The translations under genes and the position numbers were made by a program. A stretch of 64,000 nt of DNA from positions 1-64,000 of the forward strand of contig NZ_JACSCY010000003.1 of NCBI RefSeq assembly GCF_014333615.1, in the 5' to 3' direction. This document shows positions 25,405 through 33,853 of the stretch, one piece after another (position 1 is the first letter of the stretch; every line of letters begins with the position of its first letter). The DNA comes from Hymenobacter citatus (GTDB lineage Bacteria > Bacteroidota > Bacteroidia > Cytophagales > Hymenobacteraceae). The notes under the pieces are model-generated. The model was not told the DNA's origin and did not search any database. It was given only the letters and a program-made list of their open reading frames with translations.

Positions 25405-26001
25405 ATGCCCGTTTCCGCTTCTCTACGTGGCCTTGGCGCCGCGCTAAGCTTTTTGCTGCTGGCAACCAGCTGCTCGTCGGCGCCCGATTACACGCCGAAG
25501 CCCAAAGGCTACAACCGCATCGACCTGCCGCCGCACAGCTACCAGCAGTTGGCACCGGGGCATCCGTATACGTTTCAGTATTCGCAGCAGGCGCGCATTC
25601 TGCGCGACTCGTCCTACCTGGCGCAACCGCACTGGCTGAACATCTACTACCCCCAACTGCACGCCAACGTGCAGATTACGTACGCTGATTTAAAGGGCAA
25701 CCAAGCCTTATATAACAAGTTGCTAGAAGATGCCCGCAAGCTCACCAGCAAGCACGAAATCAAAGCCACGGCCATCGACGAAAGCACTATGAAAACGCCG
25801 AACGGCATGCGCGTATCGGTGTTTGAGTTACAGGGTGAGGTACCTAGCCAGTTTCAGTTTTATACCACTGACAGCACCCGGCACTTCTTCCGAGGCGCGC
25901 TGTATTTCCGCACTGCCACCGCTAACGACTCGCTGGCGCCGGTGATTGAGTACGTGAAGCAGGACGTGGTGAAGCTACTAAATACGTTGAAGTATCAGTA
26001 A
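25405..26001 (+). CDS. gldD: Gliding motility lipoprotein GldD
   Basis: A 198-residue lipoprotein. The signal peptide LGAALSFLLLATSC (lipobox ATSC) is followed by the family opening YTPKPKGYNRIDLPPHSYQQL. The central YPQLHANVQITYADLKGN and the C-terminal HFFRGALYFRTATANDSLAPVIEYVKQD match GldD. The ATG at 25405 is used; a GTG at 25384 is possible. GldD is required for gliding or the type IX secretion system in flavobacteria, where gldE usually lies beside it. Here gldE is absent from the locus. Confidence 0.88.
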   Translation: MPVSASLRGLGAALSFLLLATSCSSAPDYTPKPKGYNRIDLPPHSYQQLAPGHPYTFQYSQQARILRDSSYLAQPHWLNIYYPQLHANVQITYADLKGNQALYNKLLEDARKLTSKHEIKATAIDESTMKTPNGMRVSVFELQGEVPSQFQFYTTDSTRHFFRGALYFRTATANDSLAPVIEYVKQDVVKLLNTLKYQ

Positions 26002-26002
26002 G

Positions 26003-26091
26003 TTGGCTGTCAGCTAACAGCCGTTGCTGTTGGCTTTCTGCAAACTCCTTTTTTGAAGCAAATAGCTAACAGCCAACGGCTAACAGCTAGT
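26003..26091. repeat. Imperfect inverted repeat between gldD and recG
   Basis: The left side (ttggctgtcagctaacagcc...) and the right side (agctaacagccaacggctaac...) pair imperfectly over about 25 nt on each arm. The element fills the whole gap, ending three nt before the recG ATG, so it may shape the recG translation-start region. Confidence 0.65.
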
Positions 26092-26093
26092 AG

Positions 26094-28193
26094 ATGAGTA
26101 ACTTCTTTCAGACTAAAATAGAGTACCTGCGGGGCGTGGGCCTGCAACGAGCACAGCTGCTACAAAAGGAGCTAGGCATCTTCACCTACGGCGACCTGAT
26201 TCAGCGCTACCCATTCCGCTACCTCGACCGCACACAGTTTTACAACATCGTAGACCTGCACGATGACCTACCCTTTGTGCAGGTGAAAGGCATTTTGCGT
26301 AACCGCGAGGTAATTGGTGAAGGCCCCAAGAAACGCATGGTAGCCAAGGTAGCCGACGCTAGCGGTGAGCTGGAGCTGGTGTGGTTTAAGGGGGTGAACT
26401 ACCTGGAGAAGATTATCAAGAATCACCAGGAGTACATTGTATTCGGCAAGCCCACGATGTTCAACGGCCGCCCTCAGATGGCCCACCCCGATCTGGAAGA
26501 AGTAACGGAGCAAAAGGCCGGTCAGAGCTTTTTGCAACCGGTGTACAATACCACCGAGAAGCTCAAGAACTACCACCGTATCGACAGCAAAGCCATCATG
26601 CGCATGGTGGCCGATTTGCTGAAGTTGGCCCTGCCCCAAGTAACGGAGACCCTGTCGCCCTACCTTATTCAGCAGTATGGTTTGATGAGCAAGGCCAACG
26701 CCCTGCAGCAGATTCACTTCCCGCAAAGCACCGAGCTATTGCAGGCGGCGCGCTTTCGACTGAAGTTTGAGGAGCTATTTTATGTGCAACTCAAGCTCCT
26801 GCGCCAGCGCGACCAGCGCAAGGTAGAGCTGGCCGGGCAGATCTTTAAGGAGGTACCCTCGCTGGTGCATTTCTACAAAAACGTGATGCCCTTCGACCTT
26901 ACTGGCGCGCAGAAGCGAGTTATTCATGATATATATAAGGATTTCTGCTCGGGCAAGCAGATGAACCGCCTGCTGCAAGGCGATGTGGGCTCAGGCAAAA
27001 CCATCGTGGCGTTTATCTCCATGCTGATGGCTGCCGACAACGGTGCGCAAAGCTGCCTGATGGCGCCCACCGAAATCCTGGCCGACCAGCACTATACTGG
27101 CTTGAAGGTCTACGCCGACATGCTGGGCCTAAAAATCGGGTTGCTAACGGGTAGCACGCGCACAGCAGCGCGACGGGTGCTGCACGAGCAATTGCGCTCC
27201 GGCGAGATGCACATGCTGGTGGGCACGCACGCGCTGCTGGAAGACGTGGTGCAGTTCCGCAACCTGGGCCTCACCATCATGGACGAGCAGCATCGCTTTG
27301 GGGTAGCACAACGCTCAAAGCTATGGCAGAAAAATCCGCACGTGATTCCGCACGTGCTGGTAATGACGGCCACCCCCATTCCACGCACGCTGGCCATGAC
27401 GCTCTATGGCGACCTGGATGTATCGGTGATTGACGAGCTGCCGGCCGGCCGCAAGCCCATCATCACGGTGCACCGCTACGACGCCAACCGCCTAAAAGTC
27501 TTCCAATTTCTGCGCGACCAGATCAACCTGGGCCGGCAGGTATACATTGTGTACCCGCTAATTGAGGAAAGCGAGGCTATGGCCGACTACAAAGACCTCA
27601 TGGACGGCTATGAGAGCGTGGAGCGGGCTTTTCCGGAGTTTCAGATTAGCATTGTGCACGGGCGTATGACGGCTGGCGAAAAGGACGCCGAAATGCAGCG
27701 TTTCGTGGAGCGCAAAACCCAGATCATGGTGGCTACCACTGTGATAGAGGTAGGCGTGAACGTGCCCAACGCCTCCGTAATGGTCATTGAAAGTACCGAG
27801 CGGTTTGGCCTCTCGCAGTTGCACCAGCTGCGCGGCCGGGTAGGGCGCGGCGCCGACCAGAGCTACTGTATTCTGATGTCGGGCTACAAGCTCAGCAAGG
27901 AGTCGCGCACCCGCATCGAAACCATGGTGCGCACCAATAACGGCTTCGAAATCGCCGACATCGACCTGAAGCTGCGCGGCCCCGGCGACTTGATGGGCAC
28001 CCAGCAAAGCGGCGTACTGGATTTGTTAATTGCTGACCTAGCCAAGGATGCCCGCATTCTAACAGAGAGTAGAGCTGCTGCTAACCAACTATTGCAGGAA
28101 GATCCAACCCTACAATTGCCCCAAAATCAGAACATCCGGACCCATATTGAGTCGTTGCCGGCTACGGCCGTCAATTGGAGCCGTATCAGCTAG
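26094..28193 (+). CDS. recG: ATP-dependent DNA helicase RecG
   Basis: A 699-residue branch-migration helicase for stalled replication forks and Holliday junctions. The N-terminal wedge OB domain includes YRYLDRTQFYNI-type segments around residues 35-120. The helicase core has Walker A GDVGSGKTIVAF, the DEQH box (TIMDEQHRFGVAQR), MTATPIPRTLAMTLYGDLD and motif VI QLHQLRGRVGRGADQSYC. It starts directly after the inverted repeat following gldD. Confidence 0.96.
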   Translation: MSNFFQTKIEYLRGVGLQRAQLLQKELGIFTYGDLIQRYPFRYLDRTQFYNIVDLHDDLPFVQVKGILRNREVIGEGPKKRMVAKVADASGELELVWFKGVNYLEKIIKNHQEYIVFGKPTMFNGRPQMAHPDLEEVTEQKAGQSFLQPVYNTTEKLKNYHRIDSKAIMRMVADLLKLALPQVTETLSPYLIQQYGLMSKANALQQIHFPQSTELLQAARFRLKFEELFYVQLKLLRQRDQRKVELAGQIFKEVPSLVHFYKNVMPFDLTGAQKRVIHDIYKDFCSGKQMNRLLQGDVGSGKTIVAFISMLMAADNGAQSCLMAPTEILADQHYTGLKVYADMLGLKIGLLTGSTRTAARRVLHEQLRSGEMHMLVGTHALLEDVVQFRNLGLTIMDEQHRFGVAQRSKLWQKNPHVIPHVLVMTATPIPRTLAMTLYGDLDVSVIDELPAGRKPIITVHRYDANRLKVFQFLRDQINLGRQVYIVYPLIEESEAMADYKDLMDGYESVERAFPEFQISIVHGRMTAGEKDAEMQRFVERKTQIMVATTVIEVGVNVPNASVMVIESTERFGLSQLHQLRGRVGRGADQSYCILMSGYKLSKESRTRIETMVRTNNGFEIADIDLKLRGPGDLMGTQQSGVLDLLIADLAKDARILTESRAAANQLLQEDPTLQLPQNQNIRTHIESLPATAVNWSRIS

Positions 28194-28213
28194 CAAAGCT
28201 CTCAGGCATTACA

Positions 28214-28241
28214 CAAAAAAGACGACCTAATGGGTCGTCTT
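28214..28241 (-). terminator. Intrinsic terminator of the minus-strand hypothetical gene
   Basis: AAGACGACC (28219-28227) pairs with GGTCGTCTT (28233-28241). On the minus strand the stem runs into TTTTTTGTGT, a good terminator; on the plus strand (recG) only TTAAGG follows. Confidence 0.85.
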
Positions 28242-28251
28242 AAGGATCTGC

Positions 28252-28500
28252 TTACTGGTTTACTACTTCGTTAGTGGCGAAATAAGCCGGCGTAATTCGC
28301 CAGGGTTGCTGGTTTTCCTGTACCCTCACCACCCGAGGATATAACTGGCGAGTGAAAAAAGAAATTGGTTGCGCGGAGGTCGCTTCTATCGATAATGAAT
28401 CAGGTGCAATAGTGATAACTGCTTCAGGCGACTGCTGCTTCACGAACTTGCCAACTACAAGTAACCCTGAAAGCAACAACGATTTCGCTAAGAACTTCAT
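28252..28500 (-). CDS. Hypothetical protein (82 aa) with N-terminal hydrophobic segment
   Basis: ATG at 28500 (MKFLAKSLLLSGLLVVGKFV). The hydrophobic N-terminus may be a signal anchor. The rest has ITIAPDSLSIEATSAQPISF and TRQLYPRVVRVQENQQPWRI, without a recognisable domain. It is divergent from the secreted 482-residue protein and bounded by its own terminator, which supports a real gene. Confidence 0.5.
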   Translation of the reverse strand: MKFLAKSLLLSGLLVVGKFVKQQSPEAVITIAPDSLSIEATSAQPISFFTRQLYPRVVRVQENQQPWRITPAYFATNEVVNQ

Positions 28501-28842
28501 AAAGGAAAGGTATTTGTAATCTTTCTGACACAAAGTTGAGACCAACTTCTATGTTAGTGTCTATTTTTTGTATTTAGCCAATCTTATTCTTCAGCACAAA
28601 GTCACTTTTTCGCCACTTTTACACCGCACATTTTTCCTTTTCTTGCCGTATCAGACTGCAAAGTAAAGGCATTTTTAGCTAACAGCAGGTAAACAGACGA
28701 TTAAGCTTCTATGAAACTTAGGCTACGTGACGGCCCATTTTTCATCAGTCCGGCTCGTATACGTAAGCCTCTGATATCTGGCTACTTTTGCACGATACTT
28801 TTCACTTCTTTTTTTCCGACCTTCTCTTAACTTCCTTTTTCT
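28501..28842. other. Divergent promoter region
   Basis: 342 nt between divergent genes, AT-rich. TACTTTTG at 28783-28790 matches the -7 consensus for the plus-strand gene at 28843, giving a leader of about 45 nt. No good -33 TTTG is seen at the usual distance. No hairpin or open frame of note. Confidence 0.6.
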
Positions 28843-30291
28843 GTGAGACTTACTTCATTATTGTTTACTATTATATTGAGCGGTACTTTACTGGCTCCAC
28901 AGGTGGTACGAGCGCAGAAAACGAAAGCGGTATCGTTTGCATACCTCCCAGAGCCATCTTATGACCGATATAATCAACGGGTCTCTCAAAAAACGCTTCC
29001 GCAGTCAGATGGTGGCGTTCTGATTTTAGCACATAAATCAGTTGCGGGCTACGCGGTAGAGCGGTATGATGCCGAGCTAAAACGGGTGTGGAGTACCGAT
29101 TTACCGCTAACAGCTGAAGAAAGCGTTGAAGGGTTTGGGCAAAGTAGCCAACAAGCCACCGTAGTAATATACCGCAAAGCCAGTGCAGCCCAGCAACTAA
29201 CGGCTTATACATTTAATCTTAAAACGGGACAAAAAAGTCCCGGCAAGAAATTAATCGAGACCGGTCTGCGTGACCGACGCCCAGGCGTTTCTTTCTCACC
29301 TGATGGCACCCACACAGTAGTATGGCGCTACCTCACGCGCGACCAGCAAATAAAGGCTGTTGTTGCCAATGTGTATGATGCGCAGCTTACTCAAGTGAAG
29401 GAGCGCACTTACGATTTTCACGATCAGGGCGCTTTTTTCTCGACCACTGTCAACATTGGCAACGATGGTACACAATACGTTACGTTGCTCAGCGACGGGA
29501 TGAAAAAACTAAGCGTACGGCGCTACCTTAATGCCAGCACGGAAGTTAAGGTGATGTCCGTAGCTTTGGGGGGAGTATTTGGGGGGCAAGAGGTGATGGT
29601 GTTCGATACAAAGTTCAGCTTGCAGCCTGATAATACGTTGTACGCTGCTGCCATTTGTACCGAACGTAAAACGGGCCTCTACCACAGTCTGAAAGCCGTT
29701 CGATTTGATTTCAATGACGAGGGCGACATGAAGTTTGCACCGGAAGTGAAATTTTCGCCCGAGTATCTGGCCGAGGTCAACAAAGCAACCCAGGGCACTA
29801 GTAAGCGTCTGGAGGATATTTACCTGGCGCAACTGCTGCTGAACGAGGACAAGCAGTTAGTCATCATCGCGCAGAAACAATATGAGGAAGGCGGCGAGAA
29901 CTCACCAATTCACTCACGTGAACTGCACCTATTTGGATATAATGAGTTTTTGGCACCGCGCTGGCACACCATTATCAACAAAAATCAGGTAGCACCGCCC
30001 ACTGAGGCCTTTACCAGTATTGGTTTCCGCGCCGCCGTATTTGGGCCCGACCTACAGCTCGCAACGGAGGAGACTATTAAAGGAAAGTCTGACCTGTATG
30101 TGCGCCACGTGGATATGACGACCGGTGTGGTGCAGGACCCCAAAGGCCTGGGCCTAAAGGTAGCCAACGACCAAAACCTGGCCTACGTGAAAGATTTTAC
30201 TACCTGGGCCGACGCCAAAACCATTATCGGCGTGAGCCGCCCAAGCAAGAAATCCGCCGCACTGATGCTCAATAAGATTGTGGTGAAGTAA
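28843..30291 (+). CDS. Secreted protein of unknown function, possible beta-propeller
   Basis: GTG start at 28843, 482 residues. Signal peptide MRLTSLLFTIILSGTLLAPQVVRAQ. The mature protein is made of repeated beta-rich blocks of about 50-60 residues (LILAHKSVAGYAVERYDAEL, ATVVIYRKASAAQQLTAYTF, PGVSFSPDGTHTVVWRYLTR, QYVTLLSDGMKKLSVRRYLN), a spacing that suggests a propeller. No catalytic motif was recognised. It is flanked by a large inverted repeat after its stop. Confidence 0.65.
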   Translation: MRLTSLLFTIILSGTLLAPQVVRAQKTKAVSFAYLPEPSYDRYNQRVSQKTLPQSDGGVLILAHKSVAGYAVERYDAELKRVWSTDLPLTAEESVEGFGQSSQQATVVIYRKASAAQQLTAYTFNLKTGQKSPGKKLIETGLRDRRPGVSFSPDGTHTVVWRYLTRDQQIKAVVANVYDAQLTQVKERTYDFHDQGAFFSTTVNIGNDGTQYVTLLSDGMKKLSVRRYLNASTEVKVMSVALGGVFGGQEVMVFDTKFSLQPDNTLYAAAICTERKTGLYHSLKAVRFDFNDEGDMKFAPEVKFSPEYLAEVNKATQGTSKRLEDIYLAQLLLNEDKQLVIIAQKQYEEGGENSPIHSRELHLFGYNEFLAPRWHTIINKNQVAPPTEAFTSIGFRAAVFGPDLQLATEETIKGKSDLYVRHVDMTTGVVQDPKGLGLKVANDQNLAYVKDFTTWADAKTIIGVSRPSKKSAALMLNKIVVK

Positions 30292-30292
30292 G

Positions 30293-30488
30293 TCTGAACC
30301 ACGGATTCGCTCGGATTTATCGGATGACACGGATTTTGTGGACGGCTGATCTACCGTATGATTGATACAGAAAGAGGGCGACCCGTTGGGTCGCCCTCTT
30401 TTATTACTGAGTAGGCAATGAACGTATCAGATTAAGCGTTTACGAAATCCGTGTCATCCGATAAATCCGAGCGAATCCGCGGTTCAGA
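30293..30488. repeat. Large inverted repeat (44-bp arms) with internal bidirectional terminator
   Basis: The arms at 30293-30336 and 30445-30488 pair with one mismatch (sequence ccacggattcgctcgg...). They fill the convergent gap exactly from stop to stop. Between them lies a separate intrinsic terminator. The arm sequence is unrelated to family A. Confidence 0.92.
30371..30403. terminator. Bidirectional intrinsic terminator
   Basis: AAAGAGGGCGACCC (30371-30384), loop GTT, GGGTCGCCCTCTTTT (30388-30402). It serves the secreted-protein gene and the convergent acyl-CoA dehydrogenase gene. Confidence 0.9.
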
Positions 30489-30490
30489 TA

Positions 30491-32278
30491 TTAATACACG
30501 TATTCGTTCGCCTCGATCAGCTTGGCGGCGATACGGCGGCGGGCTTCCTTAGTATTGAATAGGTCTACCTTCGTGAAGCGCTTGAGACCGAGTGACAGCA
30601 GGCGTTGCTCGTCGCCTTCTACCATAGAGGCAATTGCATCCTTACCGGCTTTGTTCACAATATCCACTGCATTGGCGAGGTAGACGCGGGCAATGTCGAT
30701 TTGGGTAGCCAAGGCCTCTTCGCCTTTCTCGCCAGCTTCTTTCTCCACCCGCAGAAGGGTGCTTTCGGCCACGTAGGTTTTGATGGCCATATCAGCAATA
30801 TTCATCAGAATTTCCTGCTCTTTGGCCAGCGAGTTCATGTACTTCTGCACGGCTGTACCGGCTACCATCAGAATGGCTTTTTTCAGTTTCTGAATGGTCT
30901 TTTTCTCGGCAGCAAACAGGCCGGTTTCCTCTTCTACGTTAAAATCGGGAATAGCCATCAATTCGTTTTGCACCGCCTGAGCTGGGCCCATGAGGTCCAA
31001 CTCACCTTTCATGGCCTTCTTCAAAATCATATCCACCGAGAGCAGGCGATTGATTTCGTTGGTGCCCTCGAAGATGCGGTTGATGCGCGAGTCGCGGTAG
31101 GCGCGGTCCATGGGGTAGTCGGCCGAGAAGCCGTAGCCGCCGTAGATCTGCACACCTTCGTCGGTCACAAAGTCCAGCACTTCGGAGCCTTCTACCTTCA
31201 GCATAGCGCACTCCACAGCAAACTCGCGGGCAGCGCCCAGCAGCGCCTCGTTGGCACCCTGACCTTGGGCTAGCAACTCCTGCTCGGTGCGGTAAATGTC
31301 CATGCCGGCGCGGTAGATAGCGGATTCTACCGCATAAATACGCACAGCTTGTTCGGCCAGCTTGTGGCGGATGGCACCAAACTTCGAGATAGGCAAATTG
31401 AACTGTACCCGCTCGTTGGCATACTTCACGCTCAGATCGGCGGCCATTTTGCAAGCGCCCAAGCAAGCCGCGGCCAGCTTGATGCGGCCAATATTCAAGA
31501 TATTGAAGGCAATAAGGTGGCCTTTGCCAATCTCACCCAATACGTTTTCCTTCGGTACCTTCACATCAGACAAAAACACCTGCCGGGTAGAAGAACCCTT
31601 GATGCCCATCTTGTGCTCCTCATTGCCGAAGGTGAGACCAGGCGTGTCGCGTTCCACAATGAAGCCAGTAAACTTCTCGCCATCGATTTTGGCAAACACA
31701 ATGAAGACGTGCGCAAAACCGGCGTTGGTAATCCACATTTTCTGGCCGTTGAGCACGTAATGCTCCCTGTCTTCAGTCAGCACGGCTTTGGTTTTGGCAC
31801 CCAATGCGTCGGATCCGGAGCCGGGCTCGGTGAGGCAGTAAGCGCCTACCCACTCGCCGGTAGTGAGCTTGGGAATGTATTTCTGCTTCTGCTCCTCGGT
31901 TCCAAAATACAGAATAGGCAGCATGCCGATGCCCGTGTGCGCTGCAAATGCCACCGGAAATGAGTGGCCGCCCCCTACCCCTTCCGTCACCAGAAGGGCT
32001 GTATTGAAATCCATGTCGTAGCCGCCGTACTGCTCGGGAATGCTCACGCCGAATAGACCCAACTCGCCGGCTTTTTTCATTAGATCTTCCATCAGGCCTT
32101 CCTCGTGGTTGTCGAGGCGTTCTAGCAGGGGCTGCACTTCACTGGCCACAAAGTCGAGGCACGTCTGGTGCATCATGCGCTGCTCTTCCGAGAATTCGGC
32201 GGGCGTGAATACATCCTGGGCGCTGGTTTCTTTGATAATAAACTCGCCGCCTTTAAGGGGTTTCTGCGTTACTTCCAT
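30491..32278 (-). CDS. Acyl-CoA dehydrogenase (long/very-long-chain type)
   Basis: First step of fatty-acid beta-oxidation, FAD-dependent. At 595 aa it belongs to the VLCAD-like class with an extra C-terminal helical domain. FAD and substrate motifs YCLTEPGSGSDALG and WITNAGFAHVFIVFAK are present. IYGGYGFSADYPMDRAYRDSRINRIFEGTNEINR holds the conserved segment, with the likely catalytic Glu in the IFEGT region. It has its own promoter with an operator-like site shared with the MarR gene, and a terminator separates it from fadA, so it is a separate transcript in the same regulon. Confidence 0.93.
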   Translation of the reverse strand: MEVTQKPLKGGEFIIKETSAQDVFTPAEFSEEQRMMHQTCLDFVASEVQPLLERLDNHEEGLMEDLMKKAGELGLFGVSIPEQYGGYDMDFNTALLVTEGVGGGHSFPVAFAAHTGIGMLPILYFGTEEQKQKYIPKLTTGEWVGAYCLTEPGSGSDALGAKTKAVLTEDREHYVLNGQKMWITNAGFAHVFIVFAKIDGEKFTGFIVERDTPGLTFGNEEHKMGIKGSSTRQVFLSDVKVPKENVLGEIGKGHLIAFNILNIGRIKLAAACLGACKMAADLSVKYANERVQFNLPISKFGAIRHKLAEQAVRIYAVESAIYRAGMDIYRTEQELLAQGQGANEALLGAAREFAVECAMLKVEGSEVLDFVTDEGVQIYGGYGFSADYPMDRAYRDSRINRIFEGTNEINRLLSVDMILKKAMKGELDLMGPAQAVQNELMAIPDFNVEEETGLFAAEKKTIQKLKKAILMVAGTAVQKYMNSLAKEQEILMNIADMAIKTYVAESTLLRVEKEAGEKGEEALATQIDIARVYLANAVDIVNKAGKDAIASMVEGDEQRLLSLGLKRFTKVDLFNTKEARRRIAAKLIEANEYVY

Positions 32279-32386
32279 GGTAGGGTGCGGTATGTTCTTG
32301 TTGAGTGGAGATTCAGGTAAAATTTATTTAAGTAGTCGGCATGCAGCGTATTTACATCTATACGCTGTCTACCCGCTAGCTGTATC

Positions 32387-32414
32387 GAAAGGTACAAAAA
32401 TTTGTTATGCTTGC
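32387..32414 (-). promoter_or_regulatory. Acyl-CoA dehydrogenase promoter with shared operator-like motif
   Basis: On the minus strand GCAAGCATAACAAAT (32414-32400), 5 nt, then TACCTTTC (32394-32387), a near TAnnTTTG box. The same 15-mer with the same 5-nt spacing occurs before the MarR gene (36855-36882). It probably marks a common regulator site overlapping the -33 region. Confidence 0.65.
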
Positions 32415-32424
32415 CGAGTAGTTA

Positions 32425-32454
32425 ACAAAAAGAAAACCCCGATTGGTTCGGGGC
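32425..32454 (-). terminator. Intrinsic terminator of the thiolase gene
   Basis: CCCCGA (32437-32442) pairs with TCGGGG (32448-32453). On the minus strand the stem is followed by TTTTCTTTTTGTT. It lies between fadA and the acyl-CoA dehydrogenase promoter. Confidence 0.8.
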
Positions 32455-32461
32455 CGTCTGT

Positions 32462-32542
32462 TGTCATTCCAAGCGGAGCGAGAAATCTGAGTAAACGCTG
32501 TTGACAGTGTAATCCAGATTCCTCGCTCCGCTTGGAATGACA
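32462..32542. repeat. Intergenic palindromic repeat, family A variant
   Basis: The left arm starts tgtcattccaagcggagcga at 32462, the right arm ends ccgcttggaatgaca at 32542, and the arms pair over about 28 nt with one or two mismatches. It ends three nt before the fadA stop. Confidence 0.9.
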
Positions 32543-32544
32543 GG

Positions 32545-33732
32545 TTACTTCAGCAACTCATAAATACCTGCCACGCCTTGGCCACCGCCCACACAGGCGG
32601 TTACTAGGCCGTACTTCTGGCCACGCTGACGCAGCTCATCAAACAGCTGGATAGAGAGCTTGGCGCCGGAGCAGCCCAGCGGGTGACCGAGAGCAATGGC
32701 GCCGCCGTTCACGTTCAACTTGTCGGGGTCGATGCCCAACTCGCGCTGCACGGCAATGCTTTGGGAAGCGAAGGCTTCGTTCAACTCAATCAGGTCGATA
32801 TCTTCGAGCTTCATGCCGGCTTGCTTCAGCACTTTCGGTACGGCTTTCACGGGACCCATGCCCATGATGCGCGGGTCTACCCCTTCGGTGGCATAGTTCA
32901 CCATGCGAGCAATGGGTTCCAGGTTCAGCTCCTTCACCATGCGCTCCGACATTACCAGCACGAAAGCCGCGCCGTCGGAAGTCTGGGACGAGTTGCCAGC
33001 CGTTACGGTGCCGCCCTGCGCAAATACCGGCCGCAGCTTGGCCAGCGCTCCCAAGGAGGTATCGGCGCGGGGGCCTTCGTCGGTGTCTACCACGTAGGAG
33101 CGGGTTTTCTTCTTACCGCTGGCAGCATCTACGTAGGTTTCCTCTACCGTGATGGGTACAATCTGGTCTTTGAACTTGCCCTCGGCAATGGCTTTCAGGG
33201 CTTTTTGGTGCGAGTTGTAAGCAAACTGGTCCTGGTCTTCGCGGGAGATGCCATAGTCTTTGGCTACGGCTTCGGCCGTCAGGCCCATGCCCATATAGTA
33301 GTCAGGGTGAGCCTTGGCGAGCTTGTAGTTGGGCACGGTTTTCCAGCCTACGGTGGGCACCATGCTCATGCTCTCGGCCCCGCCGGCCACGATGCAATCG
33401 GCCATGCCGGCCGCAATTTTGCCCACGGCCATCGCAATGGTTTCTACGCCGGAGCCGCAGTAGCGGTTCACGATAAGGCCAGACACATTGAGAGGTAGGG
33501 AGAGCAAGGAAATCAGGCGGCCCATTTGCAGGCCCTGCTCGGCCTCGGGCACCGCGTTGCCCACAATCACGTCGTCGATGCGACTCGGGTCGAGGGCGGG
33601 CACGGCGGCCACGAGGTGCTTGATGACGTCGGCAGCGAGGTCATCGGTACGGGTGAAGCGGAAGCCGCCGCGTGGGGCTTTGCCCACGGCAGTACGGTAG
33701 CCGGCTACGATATATGCTTGTTGGTTAGACAT
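32545..33732 (-). CDS. fadA: Acetyl-CoA acyltransferase (beta-ketothiolase)
   Basis: A 395-residue thiolase catalysing the last step of beta-oxidation. The nucleophilic Cys is in [15 protein letters not shown] (about 90), the His in [16 protein letters not shown], and the second Cys in TACVGGGQG near the C-terminus. The start at 33732 ([18 protein letters not shown]) is preferred; the frame runs upstream into a palindromic repeat and would add a spurious IRSFAALRMT peptide. It forms the usual pair with the bifunctional enzyme gene upstream, separated by a palindrome. Confidence 0.95.
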   Translation of the reverse strand: MSNQQAYIVAGYRTAVGKAPRGGFRFTRTDDLAADVIKHLVAAVPALDPSRIDDVIVGNAVPEAEQGLQMGRLISLLSLPLNVSGLIVNRYCGSGVETIAMAVGKIAAGMADCIVAGGAESMSMVPTVGWKTVPNYKLAKAHPDYYMGMGLTAEAVAKDYGISREDQDQFAYNSHQKALKAIAEGKFKDQIVPITVEETYVDAASGKKKTRSYVVDTDEGPRADTSLGALAKLRPVFAQGGTVTAGNSSQTSDGAAFVLVMSERMVKELNLEPIARMVNYATEGVDPRIMGMGPVKAVPKVLKQAGMKLEDIDLIELNEAFASQSIAVQRELGIDPDKLNVNGGAIALGHPLGCSGAKLSIQLFDELRQRGQKYGLVTACVGGGQGVAGIYELLK

Positions 33733-33744
33733 GGTAATTTCTTT

Positions 33745-33848
33745 TGTCATCCTGAGCGCAGCGAAGGACCTTATCACGCCCGCGCCGCTGGGAGTATGAA
33801 TGCCGACGAAAGCAGCCGTGATAAGGTGCTTCCTTCGTCAGCATGACA
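33745..33848. repeat. Intergenic palindromic repeat, family A, degenerate right arm
   Basis: The left arm tgtcatcctgagcgcagcga starts at 33745. The right arm (aaggtgcttccttcgtcagcatgaca) has diverged from perfect complementarity. It lies between the bifunctional enzyme and thiolase genes of one presumed operon. Confidence 0.85.
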
Positions 33849-33853
33849 AACGA

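Noticed and set aside
33732..33777. An upstream start for the thiolase adding IRSFAALRMT
   Set aside because: The added peptide is the translation of the family A repeat, and thiolases begin at the internal ATG (33732).
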